A stretch of 64,000 nucleotides of DNA, from contig NZ_CP109599.1 of the NCBI RefSeq assembly GCF_036231945.1, positions 4,000,501 to 4,064,500 of the forward strand, given 5' to 3'. The notes beneath the pieces were generated by a model. That model searched no databases and was not told the origin of the DNA. It was given only the letters and a program-made list of their open reading frames with translations. Each line of letters begins with the position of its first letter. The first letter of the stretch is position 1. Origin of the DNA: Streptomyces sp. NBC_01429. Its GTDB lineage: Bacteria; Actinomycetota; Actinomycetes; Streptomycetales; Streptomycetaceae. This document shows positions 16,343-24,722 of the stretch, in pieces. Position numbers and translations under genes: made by a program.

Positions 16343-17323
16343 ATGGAGCTTTCAGCGACGAGCAGCCGTGTCTACGAGTTCGCGATAGCCAGGCTCTCCG
16401 TGGATCCCGCGGAGTTGGCCACCGAGTTCGATCTTCCGGTGGCGACAGCGGAGAAGACCTGCCGGGAACTCGTCGCCATGAACCTGCTGCAGCCCGCGGC
16501 CGGCCAGCCCGGAAGGTTGTCCGCTGTCCACCCATTGAGCGCGTCGGCCCAGCTACTGGCACCCCTGCACCGGGGTCTCGCCCAGCATCAACAGCAGGTC
16601 GCCCAGCTACGCCAGACCATGGACACCCTGCTCGCGCTCTACGCCAACAGCTCCCTGCACAACAGCCGGCTGGAATCGGTGGAAACGCTGTCCTCACTGG
16701 AAGGCGTCCGCAGCACCCTCGGAGAGCTGGCGGCGCACTGCACGCTGGAAGTACTGACCTGCCAGCCCGGCGGCGGTCGCGCGACCGCCGTACTCGAGGA
16801 GGCGATCGTGCGCGACGAGGCCATGCTGCAGCGAGGCGTACAGATGCGGACGCTCTATCAGAAAACCGCGCTCTTCAGTCAGTCGACGATCGCGTACGTC
16901 GAGCGGGTGGCCGATCAGGGAGCCCAGGTACGCACCTCAGCGTCTCCGCTGATCCGGCTGATCGCCTTCGACAGGTCCTGTGCTGTCATTTCGCATCAGG
17001 ACGATCCCATGGCCGCCGTCATCATCCGTGATCCCAGCGTCGTACAGTTCGCCGTCTCCTCGTTCGAGCACATGTGGATCGACGCCGAGCCATTTTCCGT
17101 GGAAACCAGCCGAGAAAAGGCGCGAGCAGTCACCGAGAAACATCAGGCCGTCATCACACGCATGCTTCTCGACGGTGCCACCGATGAGGCAATAGCCCGG
17201 GACCTGGGAATGTCCGTGCGGACCTGTAGACGCCATATCTCCGAAATCATGAAAGAGATCGGCGCGAAAAGCCGGATGCACGCCGGTTATCTTTTCGGGC
17301 TGGATTCCGCGCGGACCTCATGA
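16343..17323 (+). CDS. LuxR-type regulator with winged-helix N-terminus
   Basis: A 326-residue regulator of the class common in Streptomyces RiPP and NRPS clusters. It has a TrmB-like N-terminal helix-turn-helix (about residues 10-60), a central ligand or PLD-like region, and a C-terminal LuxR HTH (MLLDGATDEAIARDLGMSVRTCRRHI, shown in part: DEAIARDLGMSVRTCRRH). The ATG at 16343 is preceded by AAAGGTGGGG, so the longer frame from 16127 is rejected. It is the only plus-strand gene inside the cluster, set between the two operons, and is a good candidate for the pathway activator. Its 3' end overlaps the convergent hydrolase gene by 6 bases. Confidence 0.85.
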   Translation: MELSATSSRVYEFAIARLSVDPAELATEFDLPVATAEKTCRELVAMNLLQPAAGQPGRLSAVHPLSASAQLLAPLHRGLAQHQQQVAQLRQTMDTLLALYANSSLHNSRLESVETLSSLEGVRSTLGELAAHCTLEVLTCQPGGGRATAVLEEAIVRDEAMLQRGVQMRTLYQKTALFSQSTIAYVERVADQGAQVRTSASPLIRLIAFDRSCAVISHQDDPMAAVIIRDPSVVQFAVSSFEHMWIDAEPFSVETSREKARAVTEKHQAVITRMLLDGATDEAIARDLGMSVRTCRRHISEIMKEIGAKSRMHAGYLFGLDSARTS

Positions 17324-18169
17324 AGTATGGCGCGCGCGGAAGGATTCCAGCAGCGCGCGGTGAGCCCGCGTGGCCTCGAACACCGCGAGATGGCTTCCTT
17401 GTCCTGCCTCGCACAGTTCACTGCCGGACAGCAGCCGCGCCGCCCCCCGGGACCCGTCCGGGTGCGTCGTCGTGTCAGTCACCGCGGTGACCACCAGCGC
17501 GGGGACATCGATACCCGGCAGCAACGCCGCCAGATCGGCGGCCATGATCGCACCGTTGAGCCGGCAGTAGCGGTGGAAGCGTTCGGCATCCGCGTACGGG
17601 TACAGCACCAGATCCGCCAGCTCCGGCGGGACCTGTCCGGCAACCAGCTGCCGGAGAAGCGCGAGAAGTTCCGCCGCCGTCGTACGGTCCCGGGCAGCCA
17701 TCTCCATCACGGCCTTCAGATTGCGCTGATGGTCGGTCGTGGCATGTCCGGGCAGTGCGAAGTCACCGTTCCACAGACTCAGCGAGGACAACCGGCCCGG
17801 CTGGTCCGCCGCGGCCCGCAGTGCGATCACCGCTCCTCCGCAGAAGCCCATGGCGTGCGCCCGCTCCACCTTGAAGTGGTCGAGCACGGCGCACAGATCA
17901 CCTGCCTGGGCGGCTACGTCGTGTCCGAGCGCATCGAATTCCGTCGGCGAGAGCGCGCTCTCCGCAAAAATTCCCCGGGTCTCCCAGGTGACGACGAAGG
18001 AATCAGCCGCGAGGGCCCGGATCCACGGATCGGTCAGCTCTACCGGCATGCCGCATGCGGTGGCGATCACCACCACGGGCCGGTGCCGCTCCCCAGCCGC
18101 GTACACCAGCAGGGGGACACCGTCGGCCCCCCGCACCACAGTCCGCTCCGCAGCCGGTCCCGTCCGCAT
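17318..18169 (-). CDS. Alpha/beta hydrolase with Cys nucleophile (possible thioesterase)
   Basis: A 283-residue alpha/beta hydrolase. The nucleophile elbow reads AMGFCGGAV, so the usual GxSxG serine is a cysteine. The acid is probably in the VTDTTTHPDGS stretch, and the catalytic His is in GQGSHLAVFEA. It is the last gene of the right operon, 5 bases after the NRPS gene, and no thioesterase domain is fused to any NRPS protein here. It may therefore release or edit the chain. Cys thioesterases occur in other NRPS systems, such as the beta-lactone-forming domain of obafluorin; this is an analogy only. Confidence 0.75.
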   Translation of the reverse strand: MRTGPAAERTVVRGADGVPLLVYAAGERHRPVVVIATACGMPVELTDPWIRALAADSFVVTWETRGIFAESALSPTEFDALGHDVAAQAGDLCAVLDHFKVERAHAMGFCGGAVIALRAAADQPGRLSSLSLWNGDFALPGHATTDHQRNLKAVMEMAARDRTTAAELLALLRQLVAGQVPPELADLVLYPYADAERFHRYCRLNGAIMAADLAALLPGIDVPALVVTAVTDTTTHPDGSRGAARLLSGSELCEAGQGSHLAVFEATRAHRALLESFRARHTS

Positions 18170-18174
18170 GCCAC

Positions 18175-19980
18175 TCAGCCCCTCACCACGTCGCCGGCGC
18201 ACTCCGCGAGCCGCCGTACGCTCACCCGCTCGCCCAGTTCGGTCAGCGTCACCTCGACGCCCAGCTCCAGGCGCATCCGCATCACCACCCGTACCAAAGA
18301 CAGTGAGGTCGCCCCGAAGCCGGTCAGATCGGCGTCCACGCCGACGGCAGGGCATTCGAGGACCTCACGCACGATCCGGTCCACGGCGGTCTCCAGTTCC
18401 CCCGACTTCTCCGACGCGTCCGGCTCGGAGTCGGCCGCGGGATCCTCGACGACGAACTCCTCAAGCCGCCCACGGTCCGTCTTTCCCTGCGGGGTCAGCG
18501 GCAGTTCGGAAACCGTCCGGTAGGCGGAAGGCCGCATGTGGGCGGGGAGCGCGGCCCGGGCCAGCCGGTCCAGACGTCCGGCCAGACTTGGATCGGACCG
18601 GGCGAGTGTCGGCAGGACGTACGCGGTCAGCCGCACATCGCCTTCGCCGTGATCGCGCGGGACCACGACGACAGAGGCGATGCCGGAAGCGGCCGCCAAG
18701 CATGCCTCGACCTCGCCGGGTTCGATGCGGTAGCCGCGTACCTTCACCTGATCGTCGGACCGACCGACATGGTGGAGTTCACCGTCCGGACCCCGTACCG
18801 CACGGTCCCCGGAGCGGTACCAACGCTCGCCGCCCACGACAAGGAAGCGCTCGGCGGTCAACTCCGGACGGTTCAGATAGCCGCGAGCAAGCCCCGCTCC
18901 GCCGACGTGAATCTCCCCGGGCACCCCGTCAGGCACCGGCCGGCCATCCTCGTTCAGCAGCCGGATCCGCAGATCGGCGAGCGGGACTCCGATCGGACTG
19001 ACCGTCGGTGCGGCCAGGTCGGCCACGCGAATGCGACGATGGGTGACATGCACGGTGGTTTCGGTGATTCCGTACATGTTGATCAGCTCGGGTGCCGCGT
19101 CCCCGTACCGCTCGATCCACCCCCGCAGCATGCCCGAATCCAGCCGTTCTCCTCCGAAGACGATGGTCCGAAGCACGGGCCCGAGCTTCTCCGGGCGTGC
19201 CGCGTCGGCGGCGATCAGCCCGCGGAACGCGGACGGTGTCTGATTGAGCACGGTGACCCGTTCCCTGTGCAGCAGGTCGAGCAACAGCTCGGGGGATCGT
19301 GCTGTCTCCAGCGGTACGACGACCAGGCGTCCGCCGTGCAGCAGCGCACCCCACAGCTCCCACACCGAGAAGTCGAAGCTCACGGAGTGGAACAGCGTCC
19401 ACACGTCATTCGGCCCGAACCGGAACAGCTCATCGCAGACCTCGAACAGCCGGAGCACCTGGCGGTGTTCCACCAAGACACCCTTGGGGGTCCCGGTGGA
19501 ACCGGAGGTGTGAATGACATACGCGACATCGTCCGCGGCCGCGTCCCGTTCCAGGTCGATATCAGTCCCGGCCCCGATGGAGTCGATCCGGTCGACCAGC
19601 AGCACCTCACGCTCCGGCCCCTCGACCACGGAGGCTGTCTCACTGGTCGCCACCACCACCGTCGCCCCGGTGTCCGCGAGCAACAGCCGGATCCGGGAGG
19701 GCGGATAGGCAGGGTCCAGCGGTACATAGGCCGCACCCGCCTTGAGGATGCCGATCAGTCCGGTCACCAGTGCGCTGTTGCGGTCCGCGCACAATCCGAC
19801 GAGCGTGCCAGGACCGACACCTCGGACCCTCAAGACCTCCGCCACCCGTTCGGCGCGCGCGTCGAGTTCGGCGTAAGTGAGGGTCGCGTCCGCCGCGCTG
19901 ACCGCGATCCGGCCAGGGTGGCGGCGAGCCGTGGCCTCGAAGGCCCGGTGCAGGGTGTCACGGGACATCTGTCGTCTCAC
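18175..19980 (-). CDS. NRPS module A-PCP, probably threonine-activating
   Basis: A 601-residue two-domain NRPS protein. The adenylation domain (about 10-500) has IHTSGSTGTPKGV, NMYGITETTVHVTH, YRSGD and the A10 lysine region PLTPQGKTDR. The PCP (about 525-595) carries its serine in LTGFGATSLSLVRVV. Hand alignment to GrsA gives the pocket D-F-W-N-V-G-M-V-H-K, one conservative change from the known threonine code DFWNIGMVHK. No condensation domain is fused. The GTG start overlaps the stop of the upstream NRPS gene; ATG at 19968 is an alternative. The free C protein or the C domain of the upstream protein could use this residue. Confidence 0.92.
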   Translation of the reverse strand: MRRQMSRDTLHRAFEATARRHPGRIAVSAADATLTYAELDARAERVAEVLRVRGVGPGTLVGLCADRNSALVTGLIGILKAGAAYVPLDPAYPPSRIRLLLADTGATVVVATSETASVVEGPEREVLLVDRIDSIGAGTDIDLERDAAADDVAYVIHTSGSTGTPKGVLVEHRQVLRLFEVCDELFRFGPNDVWTLFHSVSFDFSVWELWGALLHGGRLVVVPLETARSPELLLDLLHRERVTVLNQTPSAFRGLIAADAARPEKLGPVLRTIVFGGERLDSGMLRGWIERYGDAAPELINMYGITETTVHVTHRRIRVADLAAPTVSPIGVPLADLRIRLLNEDGRPVPDGVPGEIHVGGAGLARGYLNRPELTAERFLVVGGERWYRSGDRAVRGPDGELHHVGRSDDQVKVRGYRIEPGEVEACLAAASGIASVVVVPRDHGEGDVRLTAYVLPTLARSDPSLAGRLDRLARAALPAHMRPSAYRTVSELPLTPQGKTDRGRLEEFVVEDPAADSEPDASEKSGELETAVDRIVREVLECPAVGVDADLTGFGATSLSLVRVVMRMRLELGVEVTLTELGERVSVRRLAECAGDVVRG

Positions 19981-22900
19981 CTCTCGGCCGGGAGGCCGCC
20001 ACGCACCGCGTCGGCGAGTGCGGCGATGGTGGGCGTATGGAAGAACTTTCGCAGGGATATCTCGACCCCGTAGCGCTGGCGCACCCGCGACAGAGCCGTG
20101 AGAATCATCAGCGAATGGGCCCCGTTGTCCAGCAAGGACACCTCACGGTCGAGCGCGGGCGAGGCCAGCAACTCGCTCCACAGTGAAGCGAGTTCCTCCT
20201 CAAGCGAATCCGCGTTGCACACCCGTACGCGTTCCGCGGCGGCCAGCCGGTCCGCGATGGCCGTTTCGGCGCCCCGCAGCAGCGCGGCCCGGTCGACCTT
20301 GCCGTTCGCGGTCACCGGGATCGCGTCGACAGGCAGAATCCAGCGTGGAACCATATAGTCCGGCAGCCGTCCCATCAGCAGCTCACGCAGCCGGGACTGA
20401 TCGTCCACTCCCTCGGACAGGGTGAACAGCACGAGCTCGCGGCCGGCTCCGCCCTCCCGGACCGCGGCCACGGCCCGCCCGACCTCGCCGGTGCCGTGCG
20501 CCACCGCCTCGATCTCGCCGAGCTCCACCCGGTACCCGCGAATCTTGACCTGCTCATCGGTCCGGCCGAGGAACTGCAGCAGCCCGTGCTCGTCCCGCAG
20601 CACTTGGTCGCCGGTGCGATACATCCGCCCGTCGCCCTCGGCGTAAGGGTCTTTACGGAAGGAGCGTGCGGTGAGCTCGGGAGCGTTGCGATACCCGCGG
20701 GCGGGGCAGGCGCCTCCCAGGCACAACTCACCCTGCACCCCGGCCGGTGCGAGATGCCCTGTCACATCGACGACGTAGGCCCGCACCCCACTCAGCGGGA
20801 TACCGATCGCCACGTGAGTGGGCCAACGCGCGTCGCCGCCCGCGAGCCGGTGAGTGGTGACCGCGTGCGTCTCCGTGGGCCCGTACAGATTGATCAGCTC
20901 CAGCTGCGGGCGGGACCGGAAGAACGCACGGATCTCGTCGTCCACCAGCAGCTGCTCACCCGACACGCACACCTTGCGCAGCTCCGCCAGCACGGCGTCC
21001 GCGCTCTGCGCGGCCTGGACGAACGGCCGCAGCGCGGCCACCGGCAGATAGACATGCGTGACCCCGCTCTCCCGCAGCCGCTCCACGAGGGCCGGGAAGT
21101 CCCGCCGGTCGGCGGGCTCCCGGGAGATCACGGTGCCGCCTGCGGCGAGCGTGGGCAGCAGCTCCTGGAACGACACGTCGAAGCCCAGCGGTGCGTACTG
21201 CAGAAAACGGGTGCGACCGTTCATGCCGAACGCGTCGATCTGCCACGACACCAGGTTCAGCAGCGCCCCCTCGGTCATCTCGATGCCCTTGGGCCGCCCG
21301 GTCGAGCCGGAAGAGAACATCACGTACACCGGCCGGTCCGGATCGGCCGCCGGCAGGACACCCGGCTCGGCATCCGCGCCACGTGCGAGCTCCGACGCCT
21401 CCACGTTCCGCACCCCGCGCCCGGCCGCGGACCCGCCGATCACCAGAGAGCAATCCGCCTGTTCCAGCATGTACCGGATGCGTTCCTCGGGCAGTCCGGT
21501 ATCAAAGGGCAGATACGCGGCACCCGCGCCCAGCACTCCGAGAATGGCCACAATCGTGTCGACGAACCCGCCGGCGCCCACCCCGACGACATCCCCGGGC
21601 TCGACACCGCGGCCGCGGAGCGTGCGCACAGCCTGTGCCGTGCGGCATTCCAGCTCCCGGTAGGTGAGCTCGCCACCGGGCCAGGACAAGGCAACCGCGT
21701 CCGGGCGCTCCAGGGCCGTGCGCCGCACCCAACCGGTGAGTGTCGGCGCCGTCCGACTCACCCGGCGGCCGTCGTCCTTGCGGGACTCGGCGAGCGAGGC
21801 GTCCAGGAAAAGATCCGCGAGTGCCCGGTCCGGATCGGCGCCGGCGCGCGCAAGCGCCGTGCGCAGCGAGTCGACAAGGGCTCGGGCGACCGGCTCCGGC
21901 AGTAGCTCGGTGTCGTGTTCCAACTCCAGCCGCCACCGCCCGCCGACCGGGGTCACACCGAGCCACAGGTCGAACTTCGCGGTTCCGTTGCCGTGCTCAC
22001 GTACCGAGGTGACCGCCCCGCCCGGCGCGGGGGTGATGTCGTCCTGCATGGCCAGCATGCAGGAGAACACGGGGTTGCGGTTGCCGGAGCGGTCCGGCCG
22101 GACATGCTCGACGATCTGGTTGAACGCGACCCGGATCCGGGAGCGGGCGACGCCCACTGCGGACCGTACCGCCTCCCGCGTGTACGAGGAGAAGGACCGA
22201 GTCCAGTCCACATCGAACGCCACGGGCAGCGTATTGACGAAGAACCCGCACAGATCGAAGGAGCCGACCGTGCGGCGGGACATCATGGGGCTGCCGATCA
22301 CCACGGACGAAGTCGCGGCGTGCCTGGCGACCACCGCTCCGTACACGGCGAGGAAGAACTCGTACGCGCTCACGCCCAGCCGCCGGCACACCTGCGCTAC
22401 GGCCGCCGACTCCCTCTCGTCCAGCTCCCACTCGACGCGCGCACCGGTGAAGGAAGTCTCCACGGCCCGCCGCGGCCGGGGATTGAGGACCGTCGCAGGG
22501 CGCTCCGCCAGCTCCCGGGCCCACACACGCGCCAGTTCAGCCGTCGCCGCTTCGCCGGCCAGCCGGGCATGCGCGGCGGCCTCGCGGATCAGGTCCGCCT
22601 CCCGCCGTGCCCTCGACTCCGCCCGCCCGGCTTCCTCCAGGAGACCTGCGAGGGACGCCTCCAGATCGCGTACGAACGGGTGAACGGACACAGCGTCGAA
22701 AACGAGATGGTGCACGACCATCAGAAGTACCGCTCGCTCAGGGGAATGCAGATACACGAAGCGGTACAGCGGCCCCTGCTCGACGTCCCAGGTGTGGGCG
22801 CCCATCCGGGCCACCGCATCCCGCAGCGCCTGGGAGGAGGTGTCCGGGACATCCTCGTACGGCAGTTCCGCCGCGGAAGGGGGCTCCGCCAGCACACCGT

Positions 22901-23117
22901 GTGGCTGGGGCAGGACCCGGAAAACCTGGCGCAACGCGGGCTGCACGGCGACCACCGCCGCCAGCGTCTCCCGTACTCGCTCGGGAGAATGCCCAGGCGT
23001 CAGCTCCAGCTCGAAGACGCCGTTGTAGAGATGCCCGACGGGAATCAGCCGATCGATGACGAGCAGCCCTTGCTGGGATTCGGACAGGGGGAGCGCCAGG
23101 GCGCTGGAGAGCGTCAT
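19977..23117 (-). CDS. NRPS module C-A-PCP
   Basis: A 1046-residue NRPS module. The condensation domain (about 10-440) has the active-site motif VVHHLVFDAVS, with Asp-Ala in place of the usual Asp-Gly. The adenylation domain (about 460-960) shows MFSSGSTGRPKGIEM, NLYGPTETHAVTTH, YRTGD and NGKVDRAAL. The PCP (about 975-1040) has its serine in DNGAHSLMILTAL. Hand reading of the pocket gives roughly D-V-Q-Y-C-S-L-A-V-K, which I cannot assign; the D-V-Q start recalls some proline codes. No epimerase or thioesterase domain is present. The ATG at 23117 overlaps the stop of the discrete PCP gene. Confidence 0.93.
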   Translation of the reverse strand: MTLSSALALPLSESQQGLLVIDRLIPVGHLYNGVFELELTPGHSPERVRETLAAVVAVQPALRQVFRVLPQPHGVLAEPPSAAELPYEDVPDTSSQALRDAVARMGAHTWDVEQGPLYRFVYLHSPERAVLLMVVHHLVFDAVSVHPFVRDLEASLAGLLEEAGRAESRARREADLIREAAAHARLAGEAATAELARVWARELAERPATVLNPRPRRAVETSFTGARVEWELDERESAAVAQVCRRLGVSAYEFFLAVYGAVVARHAATSSVVIGSPMMSRRTVGSFDLCGFFVNTLPVAFDVDWTRSFSSYTREAVRSAVGVARSRIRVAFNQIVEHVRPDRSGNRNPVFSCMLAMQDDITPAPGGAVTSVREHGNGTAKFDLWLGVTPVGGRWRLELEHDTELLPEPVARALVDSLRTALARAGADPDRALADLFLDASLAESRKDDGRRVSRTAPTLTGWVRRTALERPDAVALSWPGGELTYRELECRTAQAVRTLRGRGVEPGDVVGVGAGGFVDTIVAILGVLGAGAAYLPFDTGLPEERIRYMLEQADCSLVIGGSAAGRGVRNVEASELARGADAEPGVLPAADPDRPVYVMFSSGSTGRPKGIEMTEGALLNLVSWQIDAFGMNGRTRFLQYAPLGFDVSFQELLPTLAAGGTVISREPADRRDFPALVERLRESGVTHVYLPVAALRPFVQAAQSADAVLAELRKVCVSGEQLLVDDEIRAFFRSRPQLELINLYGPTETHAVTTHRLAGGDARWPTHVAIGIPLSGVRAYVVDVTGHLAPAGVQGELCLGGACPARGYRNAPELTARSFRKDPYAEGDGRMYRTGDQVLRDEHGLLQFLGRTDEQVKIRGYRVELGEIEAVAHGTGEVGRAVAAVREGGAGRELVLFTLSEGVDDQSRLRELLMGRLPDYMVPRWILPVDAIPVTANGKVDRAALLRGAETAIADRLAAAERVRVCNADSLEEELASLWSELLASPALDREVSLLDNGAHSLMILTALSRVRQRYGVEISLRKFFHTPTIAALADAVRGGLPAER

Positions 23118-23344
23118 GCCCGCACTCCGGGGAGCGCGCACAACCACCGCTTCAAATCTCCGACGGTGGAGACCGCCGCGAGCTCCTCGGTGTTCAACTC
23201 GTACGAGGGGTCGGGGAATACATCGATGACGATGCGAAGGACGGCCAAGGAAGCCACACCGACCTCGGCAAGCGGCGTGGCGTCGTCGAACTCCCCCGAC
23301 GCGTAGGCCGCGATGACCTCGTCCAGCCCTGCGGTTGCGTTCAT
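23114..23344 (-). CDS. Discrete peptidyl carrier protein
   Basis: A carrier protein of 76 residues. The likely phosphopantetheine serine is in LAEVGVASLAVLRIVID, with Ala-Ser-Leu in place of Asp-Ser-Leu, and ELNTEELAAVSTVGDLKRW closes the fold. I chose the ATG at 23344, preceded by GGAG 7 bases upstream, rather than ATG at 23356. It lies between the free condensation protein and the C-A-PCP protein, overlapping the latter, so it probably presents an acyl or aminoacyl unit to one of these condensation domains. No dedicated ligase is adjacent. Confidence 0.8.
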   Translation of the reverse strand: MNATAGLDEVIAAYASGEFDDATPLAEVGVASLAVLRIVIDVFPDPSYELNTEELAAVSTVGDLKRWLCALPGVRA

Positions 23345-23365
23345 TGCACTCTCCATGTCTCTGCC

Positions 23366-24694
23366 TCAGCCGCGGACGAAGGGCTCTACGGTGAACGGGA
23401 CGCCGGGCTCGGTCACCAGGTCCGCCACAAGCGCGGTCAGCTCCCGGGTCCAGTCGGCGACGGTCTCGGCGCGCAGCAGCTCGCTGCGGTACACGGCCAC
23501 GCCGTCGACACCCTCACCGGTATCGGTCAGGTTGAGCACCAGGTCCGTATAGGCGACCCGCAGCGATTCGAAATGCGTCGCGGCGCTCACCCCGGGCAGG
23601 GTCAACGCGTCGTCCAGACCGAAGTTCTGCATGGCCACCGCCACCGTGGGCGGATCCTGACTCGTCCAGCCTCGTTCGGCGACCAGTGCGTCCAGCAGGT
23701 CCGTGAACGGAACACCACTGTGTTCAAGGGCCGTGAAAAAGCGGTCGCCAGTACGCTCCACCAGATCGGTGAAGGAGTCCCCCGGCCTCACCTCGCACAC
23801 CAGCAGCAGCGGGCCGGCCATACAGGTGACAACCCGCTCGTACTCGGCGGTGCGGTTGAAGAACGGCACCGACAGCACGATGTCGCCCCGCCCGGTCAGC
23901 CGGGACATGAGGACGGCCACGGCCGAAGCCAGCACCACGAACGGCGTCACCCCGCACTGCCCGGCCAGCCGCCGCACCCCATCGTGAGGCTCCCGCCCCA
24001 GGGCGAAGACGTGGGCCTCGCCGCGTCCGATGAAACCTGCGGGCCTCGGAAAGTCAGCAGGCAGATCGAGTAGTTGAGAGCGATCGCCCAGCAGGTCCAG
24101 CCAGTGCCGCAGAGCCGACACCCGCTGCTCGCCATCCACGTCCTCCCGCTGCGCGCGGGCGTGATCGGCGGGCTGCGACCGCACCGTCGCCGGAGCGGGC
24201 CCGCCCGCCTCGGCCACGTACAGCGCGGACAGATCCTCCAGCAGGATCCGCAGCGCCCAGCCGTCCACGATCAGATGGTGGTAAGCAAGCAACAGCTCCC
24301 ACCGGTCCTGGCCGGTGCGGACGAGCGCGGTGCGCAGCAGATGCCCCTCGGCGATGTCGAAAGGCCGCTCGGTGAAGTCTTCGACCAGCGTCCGTATTCC
24401 CGCCTCGCGCCCGTCGGGTGCGAGGGCGGTGAAGTCGTGCTCCGCGTACCGCACCGGCCGGGGCGCGTCGACGGCCTGACTCCATCCGCCGTCCGGCGCG
24501 GCGACGAAGCGGGTACGTAAGGCGTGATGGCGCACGGCAAGGACGTCGAGGGAGCGGTGCAGTGCCTCGGGGTTCAGGGCTCCGGTCAGTGCGATGCGCA
24601 CGGCCGTGATGTACGCCGAGGGGTGCGGGGACTGGGCCATGCGTCGAAGCATCAGCAACTGCTCGTACGACACGAGCGCGCTGTGTGTGTTCAT
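23366..24694 (-). CDS. Free-standing NRPS condensation protein
   Basis: A 442-residue stand-alone condensation-domain protein. The active-site motif is intact (AYHHLIVDGWALRIL), and the early pattern RHHALRTRF and the late VPFTDLLDAL belong to the family. Free condensation proteins join a carrier-bound acyl chain to an amine on another carrier or to a free or peptide-bound amine. The gene lies directly upstream of the discrete PCP gene and downstream of the exporter. With peptide-modifying enzymes in the same operon, a ribosomal peptide as acceptor is conceivable, but this is speculation. Confidence 0.9.
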   Translation of the reverse strand: MNTHSALVSYEQLLMLRRMAQSPHPSAYITAVRIALTGALNPEALHRSLDVLAVRHHALRTRFVAAPDGGWSQAVDAPRPVRYAEHDFTALAPDGREAGIRTLVEDFTERPFDIAEGHLLRTALVRTGQDRWELLLAYHHLIVDGWALRILLEDLSALYVAEAGGPAPATVRSQPADHARAQREDVDGEQRVSALRHWLDLLGDRSQLLDLPADFPRPAGFIGRGEAHVFALGREPHDGVRRLAGQCGVTPFVVLASAVAVLMSRLTGRGDIVLSVPFFNRTAEYERVVTCMAGPLLLVCEVRPGDSFTDLVERTGDRFFTALEHSGVPFTDLLDALVAERGWTSQDPPTVAVAMQNFGLDDALTLPGVSAATHFESLRVAYTDLVLNLTDTGEGVDGVAVYRSELLRAETVADWTRELTALVADLVTEPGVPFTVEPFVRG

Positions 24695-24722
24695 TGCCGA
24701 CCCCCTGGGTCCGTGGGTTGGG

